From: Lepisosteus oculatus
Lineage: Eukaryota > Chordata > Actinopteri > Semionotiformes > Lepisosteidae
NCBI RefSeq assembly: GCF_040954835.1
Contig: NC_090703.1
Coordinates: forward strand, 7,125,001-7,189,000
Direction of reading: 5' to 3'
Length of the DNA: 64,000 nucleotides
The notes below the pieces were generated by a model. The model was not told the DNA's origin, did no database searches, and worked only from the letters and a program-made list of their open reading frames with translations. Made by a program: the position numbers and the translations under genes. This document shows positions 1 through 12,900 of the stretch, one piece after another (position 1 is the first letter of the stretch; each line of letters begins with the position of its first letter).

Positions 1-667
1 GAGATCACAATCCATGCATAAAATTTCTGTTGGGTTTCATTAATTTCTAATTATTTTTCCGAAGGAAATGAATCCACAGCTTGACATGAGTTTACAGAAG
101 GCCCTTGATTCACGAGTGCTGATGCCATTAATATTCTATTCTCATATTGATTAAGTGTTAGCAGAGAAATACAAAACCCTGTTCCAGCCCTGCAATTCAG
201 CCGGATTCTCAAACCTCGTATCTGCTGCTGAGCCACCAGCAAAGCTTCTGGGGCTTCAAAGGTACACTCTCTTCCTAATGCATTTTCTCACCATCACTGC
301 AACACACAGTTGCCAGTCGTGAGACAGCATCCTTCATCTGGCGTTGAACCTAACCAGCCCGGCGCTGCGACACACTTCCTAGTTATTTATTGCGCGCGGC
401 CTGATGTGGGCGGCTGCGAACAGACCACTGTCTCTCCAGCAGATGGCTAGTGGCGTCCGTGAAGCGCAAGGCACAAAAACAGCTCCGACGGGGAAAGACA
501 ACTGTCACATCGCACCAGAGCGGTGGGCTCACAGCACAGCCGCGCGCAGCCTGAGAAGAGCACCGAGAACCGCAGGGTTTGACAACAGCACTGTAAAACA
601 CGCTCCCACGGTACACAGCACTCTATCCCATATAGTGGAAGCATTATTTAGGGTCTCTCTAATTCAA

Positions 668-960
668 ATGGGAGTCGTGGTGGCTCTGGCGGCAAGGGCC
701 GTGCTGGGTCCTGGGTCCTGGGTCCAATCCCAGCAAGGGGCAGGTGATTTAGCTTGCTCCAATTCCTTCCAGACAGCTCCCAGGTCCACTCAGCCTGCTT
801 CCCAAGTGAGTTAATCCTTCCGGGGGTAATAAGCCGGCCAGAGTGTGATGCTGACCACATCACCTCCACCTCCAGTGTCGGATGGTTGAGAAAAATGGTG
901 GCCCTTACCTCCCATTCCCCCATGGGCCTTTATGGCCTGAAAAGGGGACTTACAGTAACC
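668..960 (+). repeat. Probable tRNA-derived SINE, old copy
   Basis: The segment begins with a tRNA-like head. A TGGCTCTGGCGG stretch sits at the place of an RNA polymerase III A box, and GGGTCCAATCCC about 40 bases on resembles a B box (GGTTCGAATCC). A short local duplication of a GGGTCCT unit lies just before the B-box-like element. The body that follows has balanced base composition unlike the AT-rich flanks. I do not recognise the family, and no target-site duplication is obvious. It could also be an unrelated GC-richer patch. Confidence 0.45.
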
Positions 961-2559
961 TACCTAATTAGAATGATGATCATTGATGCTTTACAGCCAC
1001 GGCAATTTCAAAAATACTACCATAACAATGATATAGACAGTACATCAGGGTATAGTGTTCTTATAAATAAATCACCCTGCATGCTTCTACATCATAACAG
1101 CACTTTATTTATGTATACACACTACATATGCAGTATACACATGTGTTTGAAATCCATACTATGATATTCTAAAGATATTTAAAAGTTTTTTTGAACACTC
1201 TAAACACTCAACCTGCCCACCTTTGTTTCATTACACGTATCAGCCGGTTAACGTATAGCTCAGCTGATGAGCAGACTGGAAAGAACAAGAAGCACTCCCC
1301 CGATCCTGTGAGAGCTGTGAATAAATGGGTCCTGAATAACCCTGAAAGAGATGAAGGAACATGTGGTAGAGTACATGTGCCCCTGACATGTGACAGGCAG
1401 CGAGGAGGCGAGGAACAGAGATGGAGAGGGAGATAGCCTGGTGCCGTGTTAGCAATTTAGGTCACTCCACAAGGGTATGCTGCTCAGCTGTGTTGTGTTG
1501 TGCGCTGGCACACCGGAGACAGGGAAAAGAAAAACCCAGTGAACCCTGGGATACTGCAGCCACTGGACCTATCAGTGCAGAATTTCTGTTGTAACCAGCA
1601 ACTACTGTAAGAATTACTGGATGTGCTTTGTCTTGCTGCTTCCCTCCTTGCAGCACAAAGAACAGCTAAATGAGCTTGGTCTGCAGTCTATCTGATGTCC
1701 TATATACTGTATCTTAAGAAGTGGGTATCATGGGGATTCTATTTTTAGCCTGCCGTAGCAGGAATGACTGCAGAGACAATCCTTTTTCATACTTAGAAAG
1801 AAGCATGCCTTAAAGAGCAGTCGGATTCAAACCACTTTTCTATAATCCCCCTAAAACAATTGCTGCTGCAGATGTTTTGATGACACTGATACCCACACAA
1901 ACTTTAAGAAACACGTTCCATCTGCTTGTCTGTTTCTCTTTGGTTCAGGAGAAAAGACTAATGCAGATGTGGAACAGCCCCAATGCTGCAAATAGCTGAC
2001 CTACTCATCAGTTCTCCTCTAGGGAGCTCGAGAGGTAACTTCCTAATGGAACAGAGACGATCACTCTAGCCTCTTCCGATCTCCTGCCTGCCTCTGTTTT
2101 ATATTACATTATTCATGCATTATTACTGAGGGATCAAATAACCTGTGCTCAGGCACAGCACCGGCTACTCTCTGAACAGCTGGAGCACTGAAAGCGCTCA
2201 AAGCAAAATGGGAAAAAAAAGCACGCGAGGGGAAAGGGCTGTGTGCATGTGTGCAGACTCTCACCCTTGGACATTTCTGTGCTCTCTGGAGATGCAATCT
2301 TCAAGCCATGTCAGCAAATGTCATGCCAGCACTGCCCTGCTCACAGAACTACAGTACATGCTCCTCTACACTGCATCTGTGACAGACAGAGGCCCAACAT
2401 TAACTTTCTGCTGCCTGCTGTACCTGCCTGTCGTTCAGCTGGGACAATCAGAGGAGAGAATGAAAGTCAGGTCTCGCTGAAACTCTGCCAAGTCAGAGAG
2501 ACAGATGAGCAAGGAGTGAGAAAGAGACAAAATTAAGGAATTAGGGCTGCAGTGTTCCT

Positions 2560-2704
2560 TGAAAACTACCCTTTGCTTCTGTTTATTGTGGTATTGTATG
2601 TATGGTATTGTTGTATTATTTCGTTACACTGTGCTGTGTTGACTGTGCTAAGCTGCTGTTGCACTGCAATTTCCCTCACGGGATCAATAAAGTATCTAAC
2701 TACA
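2560..2704 (+). repeat. 3' end of a non-LTR retrotransposon (LINE tail)
   Basis: The segment ends in CAATTTCCCTCACGGGATC followed by an AATAAAGTATCTAAC tail. This is the kind of 3' terminus that fish LINE elements carry (a stop/poly(A)-like AATAAA followed by short TATCT-type repeats). The same block recurs at 39098-39134. Only the terminal 100-150 bases seem to be present and no reverse-transcriptase reading frame is attached, so this is a heavily 5'-truncated insertion. I cannot name the family. Confidence 0.6.
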
Positions 2705-4254
2705 GTGGTTTCAGTAAGTACAGTGTTTGTAGAGTATGCCGTGTTGTTCACTGGACTCCTTGGGCATCTTTACACAATGCAGCTAGGAGCCAAAAGTTTA
2801 ACAAAGCAGGTTGTGAAAATATTATTTAGATTTCCCTGTAACATTTTGTACTGTATATTCTTACAAATAGACATGTAGCTTGGACAGAAATAATTCTGTG
2901 TGTACACAGAGGCAGGGTTACTACTGGTACTGCTGAGCAGCCACTGAGAGTAGGAGTGTACACAGGCCACAAAGCAGTGTCTTAAGCCCACGTTTAAATC
3001 TTGAAAATCAGGCAAAAAGAAGAAGACCTCGTGTTTAAATTGTCATGAAAAATAAAATATTTCTCATTAAAATACAAATATAAATGATTTAAAACCTAGT
3101 AACATAAGCTAAAAAAATCAGAGCGCAACTCTACTGTGATAAGCCCCGTTCACACAAAAAAATGTCAGCACTGAGCCACTTCATGGATGCATGTAGAATT
3201 CTTACAAGAGTCTGAAATAGCAACTGTGACCTTCTGTATCTCCCGAATTCTCGGAGCGGGAAATGTCTGTAATAAAAGAGCTTGTCCCCTTTTCCGGCCC
3301 ACGTCTGTCCCATCTCTGGAAAGTTTCTCACATCCTCTGCTCTCAAACTCTTCCCCAGAACAAGGGGTCTCTACTGACTCGGCTGCACAGTGAAAGTCTC
3401 TGCTGGCTGCAGACATCAGTCTTAACATAACTCTGCTTTAGCACTGAAATACGCCCTCCGAGATAAAAAAAAACCCAGGAACAAAGTTTGCTTTCTGCCC
3501 AGTCAAAGCAAACGAGAACAGATCCTTATGTACGTAGGTGTACTGTTGTGACAAACAGAGGTGTGTAGTCAGGGTGCCAGCTATGATTATTTCGAGCGAG
3601 GAGGAGGAAAAACAGCAAGCAAACATATCAATGAGATGGTGACAGCTCAACACCCACACATGCTGCATTCATTAAGGAAAAATTAGAAATAAAAAAGTAA
3701 ATCGAGTAATTGCAGTTGGTTTTCAATGTTTTGCGAACACGAAAACAAAAACTAATTACGTTTTGAAATGCAGTAGCTTTCAATGATTTGAATATACATT
3801 TCAATTAACAGAGAGTGTTTATTAACATCTTAGCACATGTCTACTGATTCGATTAACACATTGAATGCATGAGCATTTTGCTTCATTTCTTTGTTCAAAT
3901 ATTAGATGAGCAAGAACAACACAGGGGAGAATAGTGATATCAAAAAATATAAACAGTATATTGCCTTGATCACTGAATGTGTTTATGCTGATGAAGGAAC
4001 TCCTTGAGGGTTACAATTTAAAATATAATGATAAAATAATGCCCATCGGTAATATTATAAAGTATAATAGTATATACAAATAAAGTATAATAAACATCTA
4101 AATAAAAACATTCCCTAGCTTGCTGCTCAAAACGATCAGGCCTGTGTTGTTCTGCACCTGTAGCTGTGGATATTGCACTACACCTGGCACTGAGGCTGAA
4201 GGACCAAATGCCTGCTGGTGTCTCCCCTAATGTTGCCACTTGCAGCCTACCCGC

Positions 4255-4590
4255 TAGAATGTAAGAGCACAAGATCATCGCAACTGAAAAGAGGCCATTC
4301 GTCCCATCTAGTCCACGGGGCAGTCGTTAATTGATCCAAGAATCTCACCCAGCCATGTCTTGAAAGAAACGAGGGTGTCTGTTTCGCCTACATGCCTGGG
4401 TGGCTTGTTCCTGACTGCCATAAGTCTTTGGCCAAAGAAGTGTCTCCCGGTCGTGGTATACAGTACAGCACAAAGCCCTCGACAATAAGGACTTGAATTT
4501 CATCGTCCTCAAGGCACTCTGCATTGCTCTCATGGAGTTGAAAGGAACTAAAGAACCCCAGGTGCCAGCACCCTTTTCTTCTCACTGAGA
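4255..4590 (+). repeat. Dispersed repeat of unknown family
   Basis: The stretch starts near GAGGCCATTCGTCCCATCTA and continues through a segment containing TTAATTGATCCAAGAATCTC and AGAAGTGTCTCCCGG. It resembles a repeat common in genomes of gar- and sturgeon-like fishes, which I recognise by wording only and cannot confirm here. Composition differs from the AT-rich flanks. Short minus-strand frames of 62-65 codons run through it, but they show no recognisable domain. No second copy is visible in the window. Confidence 0.4.
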
Positions 4591-5639
4591 CTTACATAAA
4601 TGACACTCCTGCTGACGAAGGACCAGTGCTTCACTCTACGCAATTTTATTACTGCATAACTCTGCAGATTTCTGAAGGAAGTGGTACAGTAATTTTTCTT
4701 TCCAGACTTAGGCTCAGCTAAATTAGTTGTGCACCTGAACTCTGTGGGCAACCCTGACCTGTCTCCGCAGTGGTGCAGGCTAACATACCTGCTCATACCA
4801 GGTCCATATTTTGGCACCACAAGCACCACTTTGAGGGACAGACCAGTCTGAGGGACGAAACAATGTGTCCTCCCCACACACTATTCCCCAGAATTCATCC
4901 AGAACATCAGCGTTTCAGAAGTTAAAGTGAGTTTTTAGAAAGGGAGGCTCTAATTCATTTTTATTTTTTTAATGCCTGCTTAAACATAAGAAAGAATGAT
5001 GCTAACTAACAACTCCTCCCATGACAGATAACGAACGTGACAGTAAATAGATAAAAAAAGACAATTGGATGACCCCCGTTCATGGTGGATCATTCATGTT
5101 ACACAAGAACTCTGATTCTATCTCTACAGGAACCTCAGGTATGAAAAAGCAGGTGATTCTGCCCCATGACACAACAGTCTACACACTTACACACTTTCTT
5201 AACTACTCTGGATTGTTCCAGCTTTGCTCCAGCTTCCCAGCACATAAAAGTGTGGCCATACAACAGGCACAATCAGTTCTTGTGCTGGCGAGCTGGATTT
5301 CCAGCCTACAAGCACTGGTCAGAAGGCTGTCTCATAGGACTGGGCTGTTTTTCCACCTCCCATTACTAGCAAACCGTCTCTGAACTTTTGTAGACTGAGC
5401 TGGATGAGCTCATCTGTTTTGGTGGATGAGATCACAAAAACTCCATTCAGGGTAGGTCTTGAAAGCTCATACATTTCTTATCTCAACTCAACTATGAACC
5501 ATATTCATCCAATTATTTCACAACAAAATACATAATATGAATAACCTCTGCTCCTGCAGTTATACGCACTGTGTCTTCTCCTGCTTTCTTGGGCACGGGT
5601 CTTTTTTTGTTTTATGTTAGATATCTAAGAATTTCTCTT

Positions 5640-6170
5640 GTTCTATTTCTTACATACAGAGTCAAATCAAAATCAGTATTAGACTATCGTAACGCCTCAC
5701 TAACTGGATTATTTTCTAAAGTAATAAACAGGCCTCAGTATATCCAGAAGTCTGTGGCTTGTGCACTCACTCAGTGTACTCTCCAAATACCTCCTGCTTA
5801 CATATAAGGCAGTGAATGTTTTATCTAGCTCCAGATAATTCTAAGAATTTACTGCATGAACACAGCCCAGTTCTTAATCTGAGATCGACCTGCTGATTCA
5901 GGATTCCTTACTCTGTCGAAGACCCGGCTCCACACAATGGCCAGCAGCCCTTTCTCTTGTGCAGTAGCTCTATGTCTGTGGAACTCACTGGCCTGATTCA
6001 TTAGTGACTCTGCAACAGCCGACACTTTTGAAACTCTCTTAAAGCTCTGCCTTTAAACTTTAGCTTCTAATATGTTATTTCGTTTTATTTTTTGCATTTT
6101 CTCTTTCTTTTTACTTCTGTTTTCTATTTTACCGGTTTGCATTTTGAGTGTCATACAGTAAGCGCTTGTA
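5640..6170 (+). repeat. Degenerate L2/CR1-type LINE fragment (end of the pol frame and 3' end)
   Basis: Plus-strand translation gives pieces typical of the C-terminal end of L2/CR1-type LINE polyproteins. Around 5676-5770 it reads LDYRNASLTGLFSKVINR, equivalent to the family motif LDYCNxLLxGLP followed by a run ending in IQK. Around 5918-5990 it reads SKTRLHTMASSPFSCAVAL followed by LWNSLA. The pieces lie in different frames with stop codons between them, so the copy is inactive and old. The AT-rich tail runs on to about 6.17 kb. A better preserved relative lies at 48736-49246. Confidence 0.7.
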
Positions 6171-8583
6171 AACAAAACTGTATTCTTGGTAATGTTATTA
6201 CCGACACTATGGAGACATTTGTTCTTAACACTATGGAGACTTCAGGAGAGCTTCTGTTGTTGACTCAATAACAGGAGTAAATCCAGCAAACAGCTGGAAC
6301 AGAGATCTTCACCAGAAGCGAGATCCCACGGTCCAAGATGCCAACCCTGTATTACTGGAATGTGCGTCTCTGAGAAGCACAAGCATCTGAAACCAGACCT
6401 TTGCCTCTCTGTCCTCAGCTAAAGGAAAACATATTGGTAACTGTCTTTCTCTCTCTTTAAAACTTTCAGATGGATTAATGTTTTCATCCCTCTGACATGC
6501 TTGTATGTACTGTATATATGATGGCTTCAAATCAAGTTATCTCTTTTTCTACACCTGAAAAAAATCCGTCATCACGGACTTAACCAGCTCCATGATGAGA
6601 TAAAAAACCAGTACTGCAGCCTGCCACGGACAGGCCTGTCATGACAATGTACTGCAGCTGCCAAAATCAGCCACGTTTCAGTTGGTAAACAGCTTTGGCT
6701 CAACTGCATTGTCTAATTGATTAATTGTTAATTGTTTGGAATGTACAGTATGATTGACACTTGAGGCTTCACGTATAAATAAGTCCCACCCAGTCAGTCC
6801 AGTCCACATATTATTCTGTTGATACCGTATGGTCATTTTCAATACGGAGGCCTTACAGTATGTTTTCTTTGCACATTTTTTGTTAATAGAACCAGTGAGT
6901 GGACCTTCCACAGCAAGAAGACACACTTTCCCTCTGAAATACAGATAATGGACAAACTGGAATTTCAATCTGGAGCCTTTACTCAATTTCTAGAGTACAT
7001 TAACACTTAATAACCATTAGAGAAAATAAAGTCGGTCTTTAATGGGGTTCGCAATGGAACTTGGCTTCTCTGTTTATCATCACAGTTATACTAATCTATC
7101 TAACAGCCATACACTCATGCTGAGACTCTTTCACAGCTACGCAATCACATATAACAGAAAAAATAAGACGGGCACTAACCTTTTACAAGTCTGGATTGTG
7201 AAAGCAGAAACGCAATGTTTCTTGATACTTATTTTGTGTTTGCTTCCCTTCACCTTACTGTGAACCTAGTTAAGACCGACTGTGGAATGTCTCCTGCATC
7301 CACACACGCCACAATGGGACTTAACTCTTCCTGAACTTTACCTGCCTGCAGGCAAGAAATGAAAGCAAAATACAAAACATTCAATGTGCAGTTCCTGGAC
7401 CTTCTCATTAGAACCTCAGGGTGACGATTTAAAAAGGTTTTTTTTAACAGACTGAGTATACAGACTGCTTGTTAAGCTAAACATTCACAGAATATTAACG
7501 GTCTTTGAAGTGAAGCCCATGTTTAGCCAAGGACTTTGTTAAGAGATCTGGAAACAGAGATCATCCCCTTGTCTTCAAGGCATCAAAACACCAGAGGGGG
7601 CCTACAAGGTGGCGAGCTTGACTACTAGAAGAAATAAAAACACACCTTAGTTAGTGCCTACCAGAAACTTGTCTGTGAAGACTTGTGAAGCCTGTTCTAT
7701 TAAGGAAATCAAGGGGCAGTTTAATTGATGAGACAGTTTAGGGCTCATTCACTGAAAGAAGGGAGAAGCACATTTCCATCTGTAAGATGGCAGCGAGTTC
7801 CAGGCAGCAGCCATCGATCACTCTTGGCAGAAGGAGAGCAGTGCAGGTGGAGGGGCAGACCCTGCACAGAGACGTGCTGTACTGTACCTACAGCGAGACA
7901 CCAGCTGCTGCTCTTTAGACTGAGGATTTATACATTTGTTGCAATACCACAATGACTCGACTGCATTGACAAGGCCCTCCCCCTGGTGTGTGAGCAGAAA
8001 TGCCCTACACAGCTCAGTAAATCTAAAATGCTTCAAGACATTTATATGAGTAATGATGCAGCAATAAGTAGGCCTGCAGTGTAGGGGATGCTGTAATGCT
8101 GTATACCAAGAAAGTCAGGCAGTACAGGTCTTTTTAAGGATCCTTTGGTAAAAACCTGTTGTGTTAAAAACCGCAAATTTCCTCAGAGACTCCCAGACTC
8201 AGCGTCTCCTACGCAAACACACCTTGATCCTTCTCATGGCCCCCTCCGAGATCGTCTTGAGATGAACTCGTCTCTCTGAGCTCTTGGCTTGCGAGCTCCA
8301 GGCCGAATGTACCTCACAGCTCTGCTTCTCTCTCACACACTATCCCCTCTCGAGGAGCAGCAGTGGAAGACTCTCGGGGATGTTCCCATTTGGCTGGATC
8401 TGCTCTACAGCCTTCATGATCTAACCCGGCGAGTCGACACGGCAACGACTGAGGCTCCGTGAGTCGTCCCTACACCGTGGCATCTGTATCTCAGTCTGGG
8501 CATCTCCCTGCTCCCAGACGCCATGCGCATAGTGCCTCCCCTGCTCCCCAATGTCACACGCACCTCTCTCGGATCCTCTGCCT

Positions 8584-8710
8584 CCCTGACAATCACACCC
8601 TACAGTATATTAGATCACAATAAGAACAGAAACAGAACCGAAAACCTGACATCTTAACCTCACATTCAAGTCAAAGCTCAGTTTGATAAACTACTGTAAC
8701 AGCAGAGGCA
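8584..8710. repeat. Interspersed repeat, copy 1 of a direct pair
   Basis: This block and 9816-9944 are diverged direct copies. Both begin with a CCCTGACAATCACACC block, carry a central CACAATAAGAA element, and finish with AACTACTGTAACAGCAGAGG. Alignment by eye needs only small gaps. No coding potential or terminal structure was found, so the class is unknown; it could be a small retroposon or a segmental duplication. Confidence 0.65.
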
Positions 8711-9815
8711 TAACTACAGTGTGCCAATAAAGCCTTTATCCATCCCTCCATCCACTTTCAGAGCCCTAGTAACCTTTTAAAATTGAACAACTGTAAGGTC
8801 TTTAAAAGGGGACCAGGGGCTTGCTCTTCTGCACAAAAAACAACCTAAGAGGGTTTCTGTTAACAATATAATTACTCTATATATTAATATAAACAGACCT
8901 GCATCTTTGAGGAAACTGTTTCATTGTTTACAGTGTAGCACAAGAAAACGCTTTACAAGGTAGTCAAAGTTTTAGCCTACATCCAATTATTAAACTGATA
9001 TTGAGTTAATTCCCTAATCCCTGTATTTGGATGTATTAGAATGGAATTAAAAAGATTTCCTGAACCAAGCTGGTGTGTGTACAGTATTTCACAGACAAGG
9101 CAAGAGAAGGAGAAGGAGAGAAATATAATACATAGCCAGTTAGCATGTATTCTTTCGTCCAAATGTTTCCTGCTTTAATATTTACTTAACAGAACCTCCA
9201 CTGCTGCATAAATACCCAAGCAGCCAAGAACACCACAAACAGAGGAATGAGAAAGGCCTCTTCTACAGCCCTGTCTAGAAATTGCACACGGCGTGCTGAA
9301 ACTGAACCAATCTCACTATAATTGGAAATCACACTTTCAATACTTGCATATTATAGACCCATTTATGTCTTCAATGTGCATTACAAAATTATAAATTAAA
9401 TATAAATTATAGCTCATATGTGAAATCCATATAAGAAAAAAGTGCTTAAAACATAAGCTAGATATTGTTTTATTACTGCCACATGTTTTGTCTTGGTTTG
9501 TTATTGCCACAGATGCTTTTCTTGGAGAAATACAATTCCAAACCCATGGCCTGGCCTTTTACAAGAGCAAAGATATGTAAGGAATGAAAGAGAAAGAATA
9601 GAGGAACTTATTAAACTAGGACATGTCCATTGTCTATGCGTTTTCTTCTAAGACCAAGGGACTATATTACTGTTAGCAAGCTAGTAATAGTTAAGAAGCT
9701 ACTTGATGGGAGGAAGGTAATTTTTTAATCTATTAGATGTAAATATGTTGCATACAAATAACAGATCCAAATTATAAACAGGAGTTTTCTAACTTGGAAC
9801 TTGGAGGCTTCTACC

Positions 9816-9944
9816 CCCCTGACAATCACACCCCGAATTATATATTATTTCACAATAAGAATAGAGGTTTCAGAACTGAAAACTGAACTTCTTTACATTT
9901 CATTCAAAGTTTAGTTCAATAAACTACTGTAACAGCAGAGGCAA
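9816..9944. repeat. Interspersed repeat, copy 2 of a direct pair
   Basis: Second copy of the element described at 8584-8710, about 1.2 kb downstream in the same orientation. The ends are the best conserved parts and the middle has several substitutions and small indels. This fits two independent old insertions or an old local duplication. Confidence 0.65.
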
Positions 9945-12900
9945 AAATGGAAAGCGTCTTAGATAGTGACAAATCCACCTAATCCAGAATTAGGAGTCTG
10001 CTTGTTGACAGGGCTGCCCCTGTTTAGCAATGGAAAGCAAATGTACAGTAAGTGACTTTAATTCGGCCCTTGTCTTGCTGTCAGAGAATCAGCACACAGA
10101 TCAATACCCAAGTCTTTGAGTTAGAGGGTAACAAGGAAAGACTCTCTAGACAAAAAGTCAGTTGGATTGACAGACGACTCAGAAATGTGCTGGGATTAAA
10201 GACCAGACTGTTAGATTGGTGTGCAGATCAGCTCAGCTCAGCTTTAATCGTTACAGCTGTGGGGTTTCCTTTCTTGCCATCTAACTGCCTGGAAATAAAA
10301 CGAACTAAGAAACATGTGCCCGCTCACTTTAACAAGGCCACAAAGCACTGAGCGAGCCCACTCTGTGGACCTCTTCAAGGTCAACGGAGAAACACAAACC
10401 AGGGCAGGAAACCAGAAAACGAGAAGTGTATTTAAAACTGATAACAGGATCCAGAACATACACAAAGGGATGTGGGAGCCGGAAACAAGCTACTGTACGC
10501 AGCCATGTTGTTGAAAATAATAGCCTGTCTTCTCACTAGACATTAATACTCAGTGCAGTTAACTTCCAGCAACCAAACAAGCTAGATGGGCAAAACGACC
10601 CCCTCTTGTTTATTACCTTTCTGTTGCTCCACTAACGTCTACTAGACCAGCAATCCAAGCTCTAGTCATAGAGAATGGCTACACTGCACTGGCTGTGACT
10701 ATTCACTATGTAGATTCATTAGGGTCTACTGATTGGTTACACAAGTACAGAACCATATACAGTACATTATCATGCAGGTGTTTGTTGTGGGCTTGTTAGC
10801 TGATGATTATTGCTGGATAGAGAGTTTGAGTGCTATCCCAACAGCTCCTGAGTGAGCTGCATACAAACACAGTTCGTTCCAGGGATTCAGAGTTAATTCA
10901 CCAGGGCAGCTCGTACAGTGCTAACTGAGGCCCGAAAGACGTTTCCGAAATGTACGGAAAACAAAAAGTTCTGAGATGAGCAGAAGGTAGGAATGTGATG
11001 ACAGTCTCAATATGCCTTAGTCTTTTTTGAGTAGCTTCAGCAGGTTTCAAAGAAAGCACTTTCTTCAATGACATACCGTGATTAATTTCTACCATTACAC
11101 CTGCAAAGAACTGATAGAAATATGGTACTTCATCTTATCTGCCATACAGGGCTTTAGAATACAGTGCTGTCCTCTTGACACTATAAACTCAGTATTATTC
11201 ATTGAGTACTAATACGTCAAGTAAACAAATAATTTTAAACTTATTTAAATAATAAGCACCAGTTTTGGAAACAAAATTATACATTTATAGTTAAAAGGTA
11301 AACTGGACTATTGTGCACTTTACTTTATTAATGGAAAACACACATGCAGCTTCATTGTTTTTTTCTGCGTGCAGCTCTCGTTCCTCATCAGCTAATTGGC
11401 CAAAGGTCTTACAGGACAAAGGCAGTTTCCGATCAGCTGCCAGTGTACCTCGGAGCACGGGTGAAGAGTGCACTCAGGCAGCACTTAAGGCAGCACATTT
11501 CTCTGCAATTCCATCATCTGAGCAATAAGACCATAGATCTGTCTGGGGACTGGGAATATAAAAAGCTCTCTCTCTTCTACAGGAACATGCAAGTGCTTCC
11601 TTGCTCAACAAAGTTATTTTTGGAAAGTGCCTCGGTATTATGTCTCCTTTTACAGGAAGTCTTGCAAACGGTGGAGAGTGGTCTTCCACAGCCCTGCTCC
11701 AGCCACACAAACACAAAAGACAAGCTTCATTTTTTTTTTTAATTTCATTAACATTATTTTAAAAACATAGATGTAACCCAGATGCTTCCTGGGCAGCACT
11801 AAAAGCACTTACTGGAGCTTAGTCCTTTCTTTTTTGTGCAACTCAGCATATCAAACCTTGAGCATTCCACTCGACCTGCAGGGACTGATGCTCAAAAGAT
11901 GAGGTGATCAAATCAAGGTTAATTAATGCTCCAGTGAAGGCCCCAGATTTATCACAGTGCAGCACATGACTTTGTGCAGTTCAGAAACTAACATATACAA
12001 TACTGGAGTCCTGACAAGAATCAGAAGGAGCAGGAAAATGTAAAACCAGTAACAAATGATGAGTGAATAATGACTTGTTCTCAGCTCATCCAGACAGCAC
12101 CTGTCTGGGTAGAGTGTGCTGTTTGTGGATTTGCTGTTTTTATTTCCTCTGTTGATACTTTGGGGGAAACTGGGCCCCTTCTTTCGTTTTTGTGAACTGT
12201 TTCCCATTTGGGTACACTCCCAACTCATTATTGATCGATTGATTAAGCAAGTCATTTGTTTAGTAAAGGCAGCTCCGATGCTTTTAGATTGATTTTCATT
12301 CCAAATGATTTCTAAATTACCAATGTTAACAAATCACCTGTTTAATTGATCACAGTGAAACTGTCTGCTTAAAATTGATGAACTAAAGGTTAGCCACAAA
12401 ACCTGCTGTATAGGGGCTCCTGCTGTACAGTAAAACAGCCAAACTGAGGACAATTCATCCAGAGGATGTTACTGTACAATTTAATCTAATTCCTAACATG
12501 ACTGGGTATATTTAATCTCAGCACATCTAAACAATGGTTTAGGCACAAATACAGTACATAAAAAATAAACACTAAAAGAATGAGGAAAGATGCAAAAAAA
12601 AATATTCATAATGTTCTCATGAGCAATGCTTTTTTTAAACAAACATAAACTTAAGCGCTGAGCTTAAGCTTGTGCACACACAACACATGTTAATTCTCTT
12701 TGTGGATTAAAACAATTACAGTTCCAGAAGAACAGTTCTTGGATATCTGTGCACTCATATCTGCAAAGCCTAAATTATACAGCTAATTCTTCCATGAGCT
12801 CTATGGCAAAGATGAATTTTTAAAAAATCAGAACTGATGATATTTGAAAGTGGTACTTCTATGGGTCCAGATTAAAAATAGCAGCCAGCTTGATTCATCC

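Noticed and set aside
668..740. Functional tRNA gene
   Set aside because: It has A- and B-box-like words, but the cloverleaf does not form and a SINE-like body follows.
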